From the NCBI GenBank assembly GCA_021153325.1, contig JAGKTQ010000004.1, positions 1-64,000 on the forward strand: a DNA stretch of 64,000 nt. Reading direction: 5' to 3'. Positions within the stretch are counted from its first letter, which is position 1; every line of letters begins with the position of its first letter. This DNA comes from Lachnospiraceae bacterium. GTDB taxonomy: Bacteria > Bacillota > Clostridia > Lachnospirales > Lachnospiraceae. Shown here piece by piece: positions 7,694 to 17,549 of the stretch. The notes beneath the pieces are model-generated. The model worked only from the letters and a program-made list of their open reading frames with translations, had not been told where the DNA came from and ran no database searches. The position numbers and the translations under genes were made by a program.

Positions 7694-10600
7694 ATGTATA
7701 CACGTAAAAAATTAATGGAAGAAAGCGGGACTGTTGTTTACAGGCAGGGAACGGATTTATTTTCCATGAATTTAGTTTCGCAGTTGAATATAACAGAAAG
7801 CGAAGAAACAGAGCTTGTGACGGTCAGTGGTGCTGTTGGGAAAAAGGAAGACAGCTGTTGTCAGGTAGAGCTGGTGGTAGACGAGGAATATGGAGAAATT
7901 TTAGAATTTCGCTGTACCTGTGAAGAACATATGCGTGGAGAAAAGCTATGCAGACATTGTGTGGCAGTTGCTCTTTCTTATATAAAGAAAATAGAAGAGC
8001 AGCAGGATAAAATTCCAGAATCTATGATTGAGCCGAGGACTATGATAAGTGCTGCGACAGATTCTGATTTTTCAAGGTTGCTGCGTTTTTATGATAAAAA
8101 GGAAAGATTGTCCGTGATGCAGCAGTCATGGAGAGGGCGTGTAGAACTGATGCCGCAAATGACAATTGGATTTGGCGCGCCAGAGGTAGAATTTAAAATT
8201 GGTTGTGAAAGAAAATATATCGTGAAAAGTATCCAAGCTTTTGTGCGTGCTGTGGAAAATATGGAAAAGATATCTTATGGGCAGAAACTTACCTTTTTTC
8301 ATACAATGGATTGTTTCTGTGCAGCTTCTGTTGATATGGTACGATTCCTTATAGCAGAAGTGAACAAGAAAAAACAGAAGGTGAACAGTTACTATTCTAC
8401 AGCAGAAGATGGCAGATGCTTGCATTTGAACCGCTCCAATATGGATGGTTTTATGGAAGCGGCAAAGCAAAGTGGAGTAGAGATCACAACGCATGGGGAA
8501 AAGGCATATTTGTGGCAGATCGTAGATGAAATGCCAAAATGGAGTGTGACCCTTACCGGTGTCAGAAGTGGAGCGATTTTGGAAGGCAGCTTCCCGGCAG
8601 TTATGCAGGGAATGGATTTTGCTTATTTTATAGGCAATCGTATCATTTATAGAGTTGCTTTGAAAGAAATAGAAGACATATTACCTTTTATCCGGTTAAT
8701 GGGACAAACGGAGAAGAAACGAATTGAAATATCTAGAACAGAATTGCCTGTATTTTGCAGAGAGCTTCTCCCAATTTTAGAAAGACACTGCGGGTTGGAA
8801 AAAATAGATTTTGAAGAGGAAGTTTATTTGCCGCCACATGCAGACTATAAGATTTATCTGGATGCACCGGAAAAGGATACCGTCACAGCAAAGGTTTATG
8901 CAGTATATGGAGAGTCTCAATATAATATTTATGCTTCTGTAAGTGGCAGAATGAACCGGGATGAGCTTGGAGAGATGCGGACCGCGCAGGCAGTACTTGA
9001 TTTTTTTGATACATTGGATCAGGAACAACATATGCTTGTGATGCATGCAGATGAAGATAGATTATACCATTTTTTGACTGAAGAAATTGGACAGCTCCAA
9101 AATTTGGGAGAGGTGTATATATCGGAAAGTCTGAAGATTATGGATGTGAAGTCTGCACCAAAGGTAACAGTTGGCATTTCTTTATCCGGGGATTTACTGG
9201 AATTTAGCTTGGAAAGTGAAGAGATGCCCTTAAAGCAGCTTGCAGAAATTTTGGCAAGATATGACCGCAGAAAAAAATATTACCGATTAAAGGATGGTAC
9301 TTTTATTGATATGAGTCAGGGGGAAATGGACACTCTGGCAAATATTCAAAGAAGCCTTCAGATGACAGAAAAGGAACTGGCAGAAGGTAAAGTTCTTGTG
9401 CCAAAATTCAGAGCCTTATATTTGGATAACGAATTACGCGAAAATACCGGGCTTGTTGCTGTAAAAGACAAAAACTTCAAATCACTTATTCGAAATATGA
9501 AAACAGTAGAAGATAATGATTTTGAAGTGCCAGAGAGTCTGAAGGGGGTACTTAGAGAATACCAGAAGAATGGGTATTTATGGTTAAAAACTTTAAAAAA
9601 TAATGGTTTTGGCGGTATTTTGGCAGATGATATGGGTCTTGGAAAAACACTGCAGGTAATTGCATTTCTGTTATCAGAAAAGCAGGAGGGTAACGTAAGC
9701 CCTGCACTTATTGTTTGTCCAGCTTCTCTTTTGTACAATTGGAAAAGTGAGATAGAGCGTTTTGCACCGGAATTGTCTGTAACGATGATTTCCGGTAATA
9801 ATCAGGAAAGAAAAGAACAGATTGAGGCAATTGGTAAAGAGGATATTGTAATCACTTCGTATGATCTGCTTCGGAGAGATGTGGACTGGTATGGAAAGGT
9901 GCGTTTTAGTTATCAGATTTTGGATGAAGCGCAATACATTAAAAATCATACAACCCAGGCAGCAAAGGCAGCGAAGGAAATTAAGGCTGGATTTAAGCTG
10001 GCATTGACCGGAACACCGATTGAAAATCGGTTAAGCGAGTTGTGGAGTATTTTTGATTATTTAATGCCCGGATTTTTGTACAGTTATAATCATTTTCGTA
10101 CAGAGTTTGAAATGCCAATTGTACAGGCAAAATCAGAAGCTGACACAGAGCGCTTAAAGAAGATGATACGTCCGTTTATTTTGCGCAGACTGAAAAAAGA
10201 CGTATTAAAGGATTTACCGGAGAAATTGGAAGAAAATGTTGTTGTAAAATTTTCCAAGGAGCAGGAAGAATTGTATAGAGCCCATATAGGAAGACTGCGG
10301 GCGCTTTTGAATAATCAGACCGGGGAAGAATTTGCAAAAGGAAAGGTACAGATTCTTTCTGAGCTTACAAGACTTCGTCAGCTTTGTTGTGAACCTTCTC
10401 TTGTATATGAAAATTATATGGGAGAGTCGGCAAAATTGCAGGCATGTGTGGAAATGCTGAAAAATGCAGTAGAAGGTGGTCACAAAGTATTGGTATTTTC
10501 CCAGTTTACAACGATGCTTTCTCATTTGCAGAGAGAAATGCGAAAAGAAAATATCCCGTATTTTTCGTTGATTGGTTCTACCGCAAAGGAAAACCGTGCA

Positions 10601-10936
10601 AAAATGGTAGAAAAGTTTAATGCCGGCGAGGTTCCTGTCTTTTTCATTTCATTGAAGGCAGGCGGTACTGGATTAAATCTGACAGCGGCAGACATTGTGA
10701 TTCACTATGATCCATGGTGGAATGTGGCAGTACAGAATCAGGCAACCGACCGTGCACATCGTATTGGACAGAAAAATGTGGTGACAGTTTATAAGTTGAT
10801 AGCGAAAGATACGATTGAGGAAAAAATCGTAAAATTACAGGAACGGAAAAAGGAACTGGCAGAACAGCTGTTAGATGGAGAAGGTACAGGTCTGGCAGGT
10901 ATGACAAAGGAAGAGTTGTTGGAATTATTGGAATAG
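7694..10936 (+). CDS. SNF2-family DNA-dependent ATPase with SWIM zinc finger
   Basis: 1080-residue SWI2/SNF2 ATPase. Order: SWIM zinc finger near residues 73-98 (CTC…CRHC), a long middle region matching the bacterial SNF2-associated domain, then the helicase core from ~620. Motif I is DDMGLGKT (~645), motif II ILDEAQ (~745), motif III LTGTPIENR, and the C-terminal lobe ends with motif VI, QATDRAHRIGQ. Such enzymes translocate on double-stranded DNA and remodel protein-DNA complexes; bacterial SWIM-SNF2 proteins have no settled role. All motifs are intact. Separated by 20 bp from the amidase gene, so possibly co-transcribed. Confidence 0.95.
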   Translation: MYTRKKLMEESGTVVYRQGTDLFSMNLVSQLNITESEETELVTVSGAVGKKEDSCCQVELVVDEEYGEILEFRCTCEEHMRGEKLCRHCVAVALSYIKKIEEQQDKIPESMIEPRTMISAATDSDFSRLLRFYDKKERLSVMQQSWRGRVELMPQMTIGFGAPEVEFKIGCERKYIVKSIQAFVRAVENMEKISYGQKLTFFHTMDCFCAASVDMVRFLIAEVNKKKQKVNSYYSTAEDGRCLHLNRSNMDGFMEAAKQSGVEITTHGEKAYLWQIVDEMPKWSVTLTGVRSGAILEGSFPAVMQGMDFAYFIGNRIIYRVALKEIEDILPFIRLMGQTEKKRIEISRTELPVFCRELLPILERHCGLEKIDFEEEVYLPPHADYKIYLDAPEKDTVTAKVYAVYGESQYNIYASVSGRMNRDELGEMRTAQAVLDFFDTLDQEQHMLVMHADEDRLYHFLTEEIGQLQNLGEVYISESLKIMDVKSAPKVTVGISLSGDLLEFSLESEEMPLKQLAEILARYDRRKKYYRLKDGTFIDMSQGEMDTLANIQRSLQMTEKELAEGKVLVPKFRALYLDNELRENTGLVAVKDKNFKSLIRNMKTVEDNDFEVPESLKGVLREYQKNGYLWLKTLKNNGFGGILADDMGLGKTLQVIAFLLSEKQEGNVSPALIVCPASLLYNWKSEIERFAPELSVTMISGNNQERKEQIEAIGKEDIVITSYDLLRRDVDWYGKVRFSYQILDEAQYIKNHTTQAAKAAKEIKAGFKLALTGTPIENRLSELWSIFDYLMPGFLYSYNHFRTEFEMPIVQAKSEADTERLKKMIRPFILRRLKKDVLKDLPEKLEENVVVKFSKEQEELYRAHIGRLRALLNNQTGEEFAKGKVQILSELTRLRQLCCEPSLVYENYMGESAKLQACVEMLKNAVEGGHKVLVFSQFTTMLSHLQREMRKENIPYFSLIGSTAKENRAKMVEKFNAGEVPVFFISLKAGGTGLNLTAADIVIHYDPWWNVAVQNQATDRAHRIGQKNVVTVYKLIAKDTIEEKIVKLQERKKELAEQLLDGEGTGLAGMTKEELLELLE

Positions 10937-10966
10937 AGAATAGGAGAAAACGAGGATAGATTTTTG

Positions 10967-11005
10967 TACAGATAACATACTAATATAGAAAGGAGGTTAT
11001 CTGTA
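10967..11005 (+). promoter_or_regulatory. Hairpin enclosing the ribosome site of the next gene
   Basis: TACAGATAAC (10967-10976) is perfectly complementary to GTTATCTGTA (10996-11005). The 19-nt loop carries AAGGAG, and the right arm runs into the A of the ATG at 11005. Folding would hide the start codon region. It may be a translational control element or a protein-binding dyad. Confidence 0.5.
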
Positions 11006-11862
11006 TGAACAGTTTTCTAATAGTATGGAAAAAAATGCAGAAGGTTCTGATATGGATTATGATCGGAGCCTGCTGTATTTTTTTATGCTTATATCTATGG
11101 AAAAGAAATGCGGACAAGCACATTTATGAAGCACCGGATTATTACAAGGCAGATTTAAGAGAGCTTTTGAGTCATAAAGAATTGTCGCAGGAGGATTATA
11201 CTTTTCTTTTTTGGCAGACTGGATTACCCGAAAAAACATTGAAAAAAATGATTGCCGAAGGAAAAGAAGAAATGATCTATCGTATTCAAGATCGTTTTTT
11301 TGTAAAGTCCGTTCCTGTCTGTGCGAAGAACAGCGTGATCTCATGGGAAGAATGGAATGCTGAGGAGGAAGATAAAATCATTTTTGCGGATTTGGAAGAT
11401 GGGGATATTTTGATCACGCCATGCTCTCATACCTTTGGATGGCGAAATGGACATGCTGCGATCGTAGTGGATGCTAAGGAAGGTGAAACTTTGGAGTCGG
11501 TCGTACTGGGAACAAAATCATCATTGCAATATTTGGATAAGTGGGAGATGTACCCTTGCGTAATGGTATTTCGCCTAAAAGGAGTGTCGGAGGAAATAAG
11601 AGCACAGATAGCGCAAAGTGCAAAAGAGAACTTGTGTGGCATTGATTATGGTCTTGAAATGGGGTTTCTTTTTCCCGCATATGGAACAGAGATGACAGCG
11701 AAAACACATTGCGCGCATTTGGTATGGTATGCATATCGTTCTTTTGGGTATGATTTAGACAGCGATGGTGGTAGAATTGTGACACCGAAAGATATATCGA
11801 AGAGTCCATTTTTAGAATTGGTGCAGGTAGTAGGAGCAGATCCGGAAAAATTATGGAAATAA
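11005..11862 (+). CDS. Membrane-anchored protein with permuted NlpC/P60 (YiiX-like) domain
   Basis: 285 residues with one N-terminal transmembrane helix (~12-32). The C-terminal half resembles the YiiX-type permuted papain-like fold: DGDILITP, then GHAAIVVD with a conserved His, and later KTHCAHLVWYAY carrying the probable catalytic Cys. Related proteins cleave amide bonds in peptidoglycan or lipids. Family assignment rests on these motifs only. It follows the SNF2 gene by 68 bp and may belong with the upstream amidase as a second envelope enzyme. Confidence 0.7.
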   Translation: MNSFLIVWKKMQKVLIWIMIGACCIFLCLYLWKRNADKHIYEAPDYYKADLRELLSHKELSQEDYTFLFWQTGLPEKTLKKMIAEGKEEMIYRIQDRFFVKSVPVCAKNSVISWEEWNAEEEDKIIFADLEDGDILITPCSHTFGWRNGHAAIVVDAKEGETLESVVLGTKSSLQYLDKWEMYPCVMVFRLKGVSEEIRAQIAQSAKENLCGIDYGLEMGFLFPAYGTEMTAKTHCAHLVWYAYRSFGYDLDSDGGRIVTPKDISKSPFLELVQVVGADPEKLWK

Positions 11863-11913
11863 TTTTCGATTTAAGGATTTTTTAATAATTGATGATGTAA
11901 ACTCTCTTTAAGC

Positions 11914-11943
11914 TTGAAACGTTTCTAAAGGTTAAGACATAAA
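11914..11943 (+). promoter_or_regulatory. Possible promoter/operator of the ABC-two-component operon
   Basis: Perfect palindrome GAAACGTTTC (11916-11925) overlaps a possible -35 TTGAAA (11914-11919), with a weak -10 CATAAA at 11938-11943. The downstream operon encodes its own response regulator, a natural candidate to bind here. Weak evidence. Confidence 0.35.
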
Positions 11944-11973
11944 TATTTTACAGATGATAGAAAAGGAGGAAAT

Positions 11974-14355
11974 ATGTTTTTTCATATTTTAAAAAGAGAC
12001 TTAAAGAGAAAGAAAACCATGAACATTATATTGTTGTTGTTCATTATGTTGGCAACGATGTTCCTTGCCAGCAGTGTCAATAATCTGGTAGCAGTAAGTG
12101 GAGCGATAGATAAGTTTATGGAAATGTCTAAGGTGCCGGATTTTTTTACGATTGCATTATCGGAAGGCACGAAGGATGAAATAGAAAGCTTTATTGAGGG
12201 AAATGAACATGTTACAGAATATGAGGTCGTGTCAGGATTCCTTTTAGTAAATGAACAGATCACTGTTGTGGAATGTCAGCAAGAACCAGATAGAACACAA
12301 TATGAAAGAACAAATACCTTAACCGTGCAGACTTGTCCGGAAAATTTTATGAAAATATTTCCGATGGAAGGAGAAGAAATTTCCTTAAAGTCAGGAGAGA
12401 TTGCATTTCCCAAAATCGAGGCAGACAATAATAATCTTCAGGTAGGAGATAAGATCCGCATAAAAGTCGGCGAGGTGGAGCAGGAGTTTACGATCAAGGT
12501 AATTGTTAAGGATGCAGTATTTGGCACTTCCTATATGGGATTTAAAAGAGTGTTCATTTCAGAAGAGGATTTTGCGAAGTATGAGGAGCAGGAAAATCAG
12601 GTTTATGTAAATACATATAACGTAAATATGAACGATGAAGAAACCTTTAAGAAAGAATGGCAAGAGTGTAATTTTACTGTGATCAGCACAGTGGAAGGTA
12701 AGGCTACCGTATCTATGTGTTATGTGATGGATATGCTGATAGCGGCGATTCTGATCATAGTGAGCGTATGTCTTATATTGATCGCCTTTCTAGTGCTTCG
12801 TTTTACGATTGTATTTACCTTGCAGGAAGACTACAAAGAAATTGGCATCATGAAAGCAATCGGAATAAAGGATAGAGGAATCAAAGGACTTTATTTGGTA
12901 AAATACCTTGCACTTTCCGTTGTAGGAGCTTTAGTTGGTCTGGTACTGAGTTTTCCGTTTGGAGACATGCTATTAGAAATTGTAATTGTGAATATTAAGG
13001 TAGATAAGGCGGAACAGAACTTTTTAACTAATATAATTTGTGCAGTCTTTATTGTTTTCATCGTTTTATTATTCTGTTATTCCAGTACGAACAGTTTAAA
13101 GAAGTTTTCTGCTATGGATGCAATTCGAAGTGGCTCTAATGGAGAACGGTTCAAAGCAAAAAATCATGTAAAGTTGTGGAAAAGAAAAAGGATGAAGCTT
13201 TATTTCTATTTGGCATTAAATGACATATTAAGCAGTATGAAACGATTCGGGATTCTGGCAGTTACATTTTGTCTGGATACTATGTTGATCTTATTGCCAT
13301 TGAGCGCAGCAAATACTTTAAAAGATGACAGTATAATCAATTCATTCAGTTTGTGTCAATCTGATGTTTATATTGATAATAGTAAATTGGAACAATATGT
13401 TTCAGATAAGGATGTGAGTGGGTTACTGAAAGATTTAGAGGACATGGAGCATGTGTTGGAAGAAAATGGTATGCAAGCAAAAGCTGGTGCGGATGTAGGC
13501 TATATGATCACATGTTATAGTGGGAATCCGGAGGAAAGATATACTTATTATATTTTTCAGGCAGTTGGTAATTGGGAGAGACATTACACGTTGCTGGAAG
13601 GAAGAGAGCCGGAACTGGAGAATGAAATTATAATCACAGATAAAACAGCAAAAGAATTAGGCGTAGACATTGGTGACAGTATTTTCTTTGTTATGAGTGA
13701 TGGACCGGAAGAGTTCATAATTACAGGTACTTATCAGTCTCTGATGAATATGGGACAAGGTTTTCGTGTCAGCCGGAGCGCTAATCTGGATTTAGAAAAT
13801 ATAGCGGGTATTCTTTGCCAACAGGTGGAAGTAGAAGATCTAGAGCCAGAAGAAGCTTATTTAAAAATAAAAGAAGTATTTCCGGATTATAAGGTATTAA
13901 ATACAAGGGAATTTTGTGCAAAGATAATAGGAAGTGTTATTGATCAAATAGACATCATGATGCTGTGTATTACAGTGATTGTACTTATCATTAACAGTTT
14001 GATAACAGTTTTGATGATGAAAACGATCATGACAAAGGAACGGGGAGATATTGCGCTGTTAAAAAGTGTGGGATTTGATAATCGCTCTGTAAAAGCATGG
14101 CAGATTGCAAGAATTTTAATTATATTAGCTGTTGCAATCGTAGCAGGAACGGTATTGTCAAATGTACTGGCGCCATACATAATTACACCAATTTTTGGAA
14201 TGATGGGTGCAGACCAGATTAAACTGATCATGAATCCACTGGAGGCTTATGTTCTCTATCCGTTGCTGCTTTTAGTAGTGACAGGAGTGTCAGCGTTTTT
14301 TTGTGCAGGAGGCGTTAAGAAGGTGGATCTGCGGGAAATAAATACAATGGAGTAG
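11974..14355 (+). CDS. ABC transporter permease, FtsX family (MacB/BceB-like)
   Basis: 793-residue permease. One N-terminal helix, a large extracellular MacB-like core region, three central helices (~255-375), then a second extracellular domain and three C-terminal helices (~665-780), giving two FtsX domains. This class does not form a classical substrate channel; it usually couples ATP use to mechanical work on extracellular peptides or lipids, often giving resistance to cell-wall antibiotics. Start ATG 11974 follows AAAAGGAGG. The ATPase (14377), response regulator and kinase follow with tiny gaps, a self-regulated peptide-sensing layout. Confidence 0.92.
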   Translation: MFFHILKRDLKRKKTMNIILLLFIMLATMFLASSVNNLVAVSGAIDKFMEMSKVPDFFTIALSEGTKDEIESFIEGNEHVTEYEVVSGFLLVNEQITVVECQQEPDRTQYERTNTLTVQTCPENFMKIFPMEGEEISLKSGEIAFPKIEADNNNLQVGDKIRIKVGEVEQEFTIKVIVKDAVFGTSYMGFKRVFISEEDFAKYEEQENQVYVNTYNVNMNDEETFKKEWQECNFTVISTVEGKATVSMCYVMDMLIAAILIIVSVCLILIAFLVLRFTIVFTLQEDYKEIGIMKAIGIKDRGIKGLYLVKYLALSVVGALVGLVLSFPFGDMLLEIVIVNIKVDKAEQNFLTNIICAVFIVFIVLLFCYSSTNSLKKFSAMDAIRSGSNGERFKAKNHVKLWKRKRMKLYFYLALNDILSSMKRFGILAVTFCLDTMLILLPLSAANTLKDDSIINSFSLCQSDVYIDNSKLEQYVSDKDVSGLLKDLEDMEHVLEENGMQAKAGADVGYMITCYSGNPEERYTYYIFQAVGNWERHYTLLEGREPELENEIIITDKTAKELGVDIGDSIFFVMSDGPEEFIITGTYQSLMNMGQGFRVSRSANLDLENIAGILCQQVEVEDLEPEEAYLKIKEVFPDYKVLNTREFCAKIIGSVIDQIDIMMLCITVIVLIINSLITVLMMKTIMTKERGDIALLKSVGFDNRSVKAWQIARILIILAVAIVAGTVLSNVLAPYIITPIFGMMGADQIKLIMNPLEAYVLYPLLLLVVTGVSAFFCAGGVKKVDLREINTME

Positions 14356-14376
14356 GAAAGAAAAGAGGATAATAGT

Positions 14377-15141
14377 ATGAATTGTTTAAAGGTAAAAGAC
14401 TTGTGTAAGACATATATTGTGAATAAGAGGCAGAATAATGTACTTCGGAATGTGAATCTGGAAGTGCAGGAGGGGGAGATGGCGGCAATTATGGGACCGA
14501 GTGGTTCTGGTAAATCGACGCTTCTTTATGCAGTGAGTGGTATGGATAGTATTACCTCAGGAAAAGTAGACTTTTTTGGAAAGGATATCAGTAACTTAAA
14601 ACCAGAGGAAATGAGTCATTTGCGTTTAAACGAAATGGGATTTATTTTCCAGCAAATGTATATGCTGAAAAATTTGAGTATTTTTGATAATATTGTATTA
14701 CCTGCATATCAATCCAAAGAAGGAAAAGAGAGTCGTCAGGAGATTAATGAGCGGGCAAAAGAGCTGATGCACAAATTAGGAATCAGTGACATTGCAGAAA
14801 ATGATGTGAATGAAGTGTCTGGCGGACAGCTGCAGAGAGCTTGTATTTGCCGGAGTTTGATCAATAGACCGAAAATGATCTTTGCGGATGAACCGACAGG
14901 TGCATTAAATCAACAAAATTCCAAAGAGGTCATGAAAGAATTGAATCGTATTAATGTAGAAGGCACAACGATTATGCTTGTGACTCATGATATGAAAGTG
15001 GCAGCCAAAAGTGATAGGGTACTTTATATTGAAGACGGAAATATCAAGGGAGAGTATAAGCTTGGAAAATATACCGCTGACGAAGATATTCGGGAACGAG
15101 AAAGAAAATTGTCAAACTGGTTGGGAGAGATGGAATGGTAG
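14377..15141 (+). CDS. ABC transporter ATP-binding protein (MacB/LolD type)
   Basis: 254-residue ATPase partner of the preceding FtsX permease. Walker A GPSGSGKST (~residues 41-49), signature VSGGQLQR, Walker B MIFADEPTGALN with the ADEPTGALD-like motif typical of MacB/LolD ATPases, and H-loop VTHD. A ~30-residue tail rich in charged residues follows the domain. The last 7 bases overlap the start of the response regulator gene, which implies translational coupling. Confidence 0.95.
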   Translation: MNCLKVKDLCKTYIVNKRQNNVLRNVNLEVQEGEMAAIMGPSGSGKSTLLYAVSGMDSITSGKVDFFGKDISNLKPEEMSHLRLNEMGFIFQQMYMLKNLSIFDNIVLPAYQSKEGKESRQEINERAKELMHKLGISDIAENDVNEVSGGQLQRACICRSLINRPKMIFADEPTGALNQQNSKEVMKELNRINVEGTTIMLVTHDMKVAAKSDRVLYIEDGNIKGEYKLGKYTADEDIRERERKLSNWLGEMEW

Positions 15142-15815
15142 ATATACTACTTGTGGAAGATTATGAGGAATTAAATGAGTTGATTCGGCTTTTTCTGGAA
15201 AGGGATGGATATTCTGTAAAGAGCGTGTTTTCTGGAGAAGAAGCGTTGTCCTTTTTGGAGGAAGATAAGGCAAAGCTGTTGGTTTTGGACGTTTCCCTGC
15301 CGCAGATGGACGGATTTGCAGTATGTGCGGCTCTTCGAAGGAAGAGCAATATTCCTATTATTTTCTTAAGTGCAAGAGTGGATAAAGAGGACAAAATGAA
15401 CGGTTTTCTACAGGGAGCGGATGATTATGTGGATAAACCGGTAGACATGGATATTTTATGTGCAAAAGTTACGGCGTTGATGCGCCGTAACTATGACCTG
15501 AAGCAGGAAAATACAGTAGTGCACTCAGGAGCAATTACCATTGATAAGGAAGCAAAGCAGGTATTTCTTAATAAAAAAGAGATTGCGCTTACGGTAAAAG
15601 AATATGAATTGTTATTATTGCTTGTGGAAAATCCGGGAAAAACATTAAATAAAGAGTATTTGTTCAATCAGATTTGGGGAATGGACAGCTTCAGTGAAAA
15701 TCAGACTTTGACAGTACATATCAAGATGCTTCGGGACAAAATAGAGGAAAATCCAAAAGACCCACAAAGAATAAAAACGGTATGGGGCGTGGGATATAAA
15801 TACGAGGAAAAATAG
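15135..15815 (+). CDS. OmpR/PhoB-family response regulator
   Basis: 226 residues. Receiver domain 1-115 with acidic pocket VEDYEE, phospho-acceptor Asp in LVLDVSLPQMDG and the conserved Lys in VDKPVDM. Winged-helix DNA-binding domain ~130-225 ending VWGVGYKYEEK. Forms a two-component system with the kinase that starts 4 bp later and most likely regulates the adjoining ABC operon. The candidate operator upstream of 11974 is unproven. Confidence 0.95.
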   Translation: MVDILLVEDYEELNELIRLFLERDGYSVKSVFSGEEALSFLEEDKAKLLVLDVSLPQMDGFAVCAALRRKSNIPIIFLSARVDKEDKMNGFLQGADDYVDKPVDMDILCAKVTALMRRNYDLKQENTVVHSGAITIDKEAKQVFLNKKEIALTVKEYELLLLLVENPGKTLNKEYLFNQIWGMDSFSENQTLTVHIKMLRDKIEENPKDPQRIKTVWGVGYKYEEK

Positions 15816-15819
15816 TGGT

Positions 15820-17094
15820 ATGAAAAAATACAATGTAATAATTGTGGGATTTGTATGTATCTATATTGCTTTGGCAGCAGCATTTTATATTTCTTTTCAT
15901 CGGGAAGAAGTGAAAGAAGACTTAGAATATAAAGTAGAAATAAATGAAGTAATGCAAGGCTTGGAAAAAAACGGAGAATTTTTCAAGCCTGATCTGCATG
16001 ACATGAAATATGTAAAAGAAGTTAATTTTTTATCAGTAGAAAAGTCTGAAGAAACAGAAGAAGTTAAAGCTTTTTATCAGAATAAGAATGGAGTCAATAG
16101 TCTGATAAAGCCATTTTTGATCGAGGATAAATTACAGGGCTATGTGCGGTTTGATTATACTCTTGCAAATACAGATCATGGTGTTTTGTGGTTGGCAGAG
16201 GGTGTAATTCTAGTTTGTTGTTTTTTGACAATGGGAATATTATTATATATAAAAACTAAAATCATAGTGCCTTTTTCTGTTCTGAGTGAAATGCCATATG
16301 AGTTATCGAAGGGACATCTGAAGGGTGAGATAAAGGAAGAGAAGAGCCGTTTCTTTGGGAAGTTTGTGTGGGGAATTTCTATGTTACGGGACACTTTGAA
16401 TGCCGCAAAAACAAAGGAACTGAAATTAGAAAAGGAAAAAAAGATGCTGCTTTTGTCATTGTCCCATGACATTAAAATTCCGCTCAGCACGATTAAACTG
16501 TATGCAAAGGCACTGAAAGAAGGGGTTTATGAGACAGAGGAGAAACAAAAGGCGGCTGCCAGTCAGATAGAGACACATGCTTTGGAAATTGAAGCGTTTG
16601 TGAAGGAAATTGTAACTGCATCCAGTGAAGATATTTTAGTAATTGAAGTGGAAAATTCCGAGTTTTACCTAAAGGATTATATAGAGAAAGTAAAAAGTAC
16701 CTATATACCTAAATGTAGCATTTCTATGATTGATCTTACAGTTGGAGCATACGATAACAAGCTTTTAAAAGGTGATTTTGATCGGGCATTTGAAGTCATG
16801 GAAAATTTAATTGAAAATGCATTTAAGTATGGTGATGGAAAGAGGATAAGTATTGAATTTTACGAAGAAGACTATTGTCAGGTGATTAAAGTATATAATT
16901 CCGGAAAGCCTTTGGCAGTAGAGGAAATGCCTCATATTTTTGATAGCTTTTACCGTGGAAGTAATGTGGAAAATAAAAGCGGAAATGGGCTTGGACTTTA
17001 TATAAGCCGACAGATCATGCAGAAAATGGATGGGGAAATTTTTGTGAAGAGGGAAGAAGATGGTATGAGCTTTGGACTGGTGTTCAGGGTGTGA
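15820..17094 (+). CDS. Sensor histidine kinase
   Basis: 424 residues. Two transmembrane helices (~5-24 and ~128-150) frame an extracellular sensor of about 100 residues. The HisKA domain has LSHDIKIPLSTIK with the phospho-accepting His. The ATPase domain shows an N box ENLIENAFKYG and a G box NGLGLYISRQ. The sizeable extracytoplasmic loop distinguishes it from short BceS-type intramembrane kinases. Partner of the regulator just upstream; the stimulus is probably an envelope-active peptide sensed with or through the ABC permease. Confidence 0.93.
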   Translation: MKKYNVIIVGFVCIYIALAAAFYISFHREEVKEDLEYKVEINEVMQGLEKNGEFFKPDLHDMKYVKEVNFLSVEKSEETEEVKAFYQNKNGVNSLIKPFLIEDKLQGYVRFDYTLANTDHGVLWLAEGVILVCCFLTMGILLYIKTKIIVPFSVLSEMPYELSKGHLKGEIKEEKSRFFGKFVWGISMLRDTLNAAKTKELKLEKEKKMLLLSLSHDIKIPLSTIKLYAKALKEGVYETEEKQKAAASQIETHALEIEAFVKEIVTASSEDILVIEVENSEFYLKDYIEKVKSTYIPKCSISMIDLTVGAYDNKLLKGDFDRAFEVMENLIENAFKYGDGKRISIEFYEEDYCQVIKVYNSGKPLAVEEMPHIFDSFYRGSNVENKSGNGLGLYISRQIMQKMDGEIFVKREEDGMSFGLVFRV

Positions 17095-17132
17095 ATACAA
17101 AAAATGTAACTTTAAAATTGGAGGTACTTGAA

Positions 17133-17549
17133 ATGAAATTATACGAGCATAAAGTGCAATATTATGAAACAGACAAAATGGGAATCGTACATCATTCCAA
17201 CTACATAAGGTGGATGGAAGAAGCCAGAATAGATTTTCTAAGTCAGATAGGTTGGGATTACAAGAAGCTGGAGGATATAGGAGTTGCCTCTCCCGTGACA
17301 GCAGTTGAATGTAAGTACAAAGTCAGTACAACATTTGCTGATTTGATTACGATTTTTGTAGGGGTAGAGGAATTTAAAGGTGTAAAACTGAAATTGAAAT
17401 ATGAAATGAAAAAAGATGATGTATTGGTGTGTGAAGGGCATTCGGAGCATTGTTTCCTGAATACCGAAGGAAATTTGATCAATTTAAAGCGTGAATACCC
17501 GGAATTTTATAATATATTGACAAGCCTGGTGGGAGGGGAAGAATGTTAG
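17133..17549 (+). CDS. Acyl-CoA thioesterase, YbgC/4-hydroxybenzoyl-CoA thioesterase family
   Basis: 138-residue hot-dog-fold thioesterase. The signature YETDKMGIVHHSNYIRWMEE contains the catalytic Asp-x(n)-His pattern of the YbgC/FadM group. Start ATG 17133 is preceded by GGAGG at 17120-17124; the longer frame opening at 17091 overlaps the kinase stop and lacks a site. It hydrolyses an acyl-CoA or acyl-carrier thioester; chain type is unknown. Overlaps the following methyltransferase by 7 bp, so the two are co-translated. Confidence 0.9.
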   Translation: MKLYEHKVQYYETDKMGIVHHSNYIRWMEEARIDFLSQIGWDYKKLEDIGVASPVTAVECKYKVSTTFADLITIFVGVEEFKGVKLKLKYEMKKDDVLVCEGHSEHCFLNTEGNLINLKREYPEFYNILTSLVGGEEC

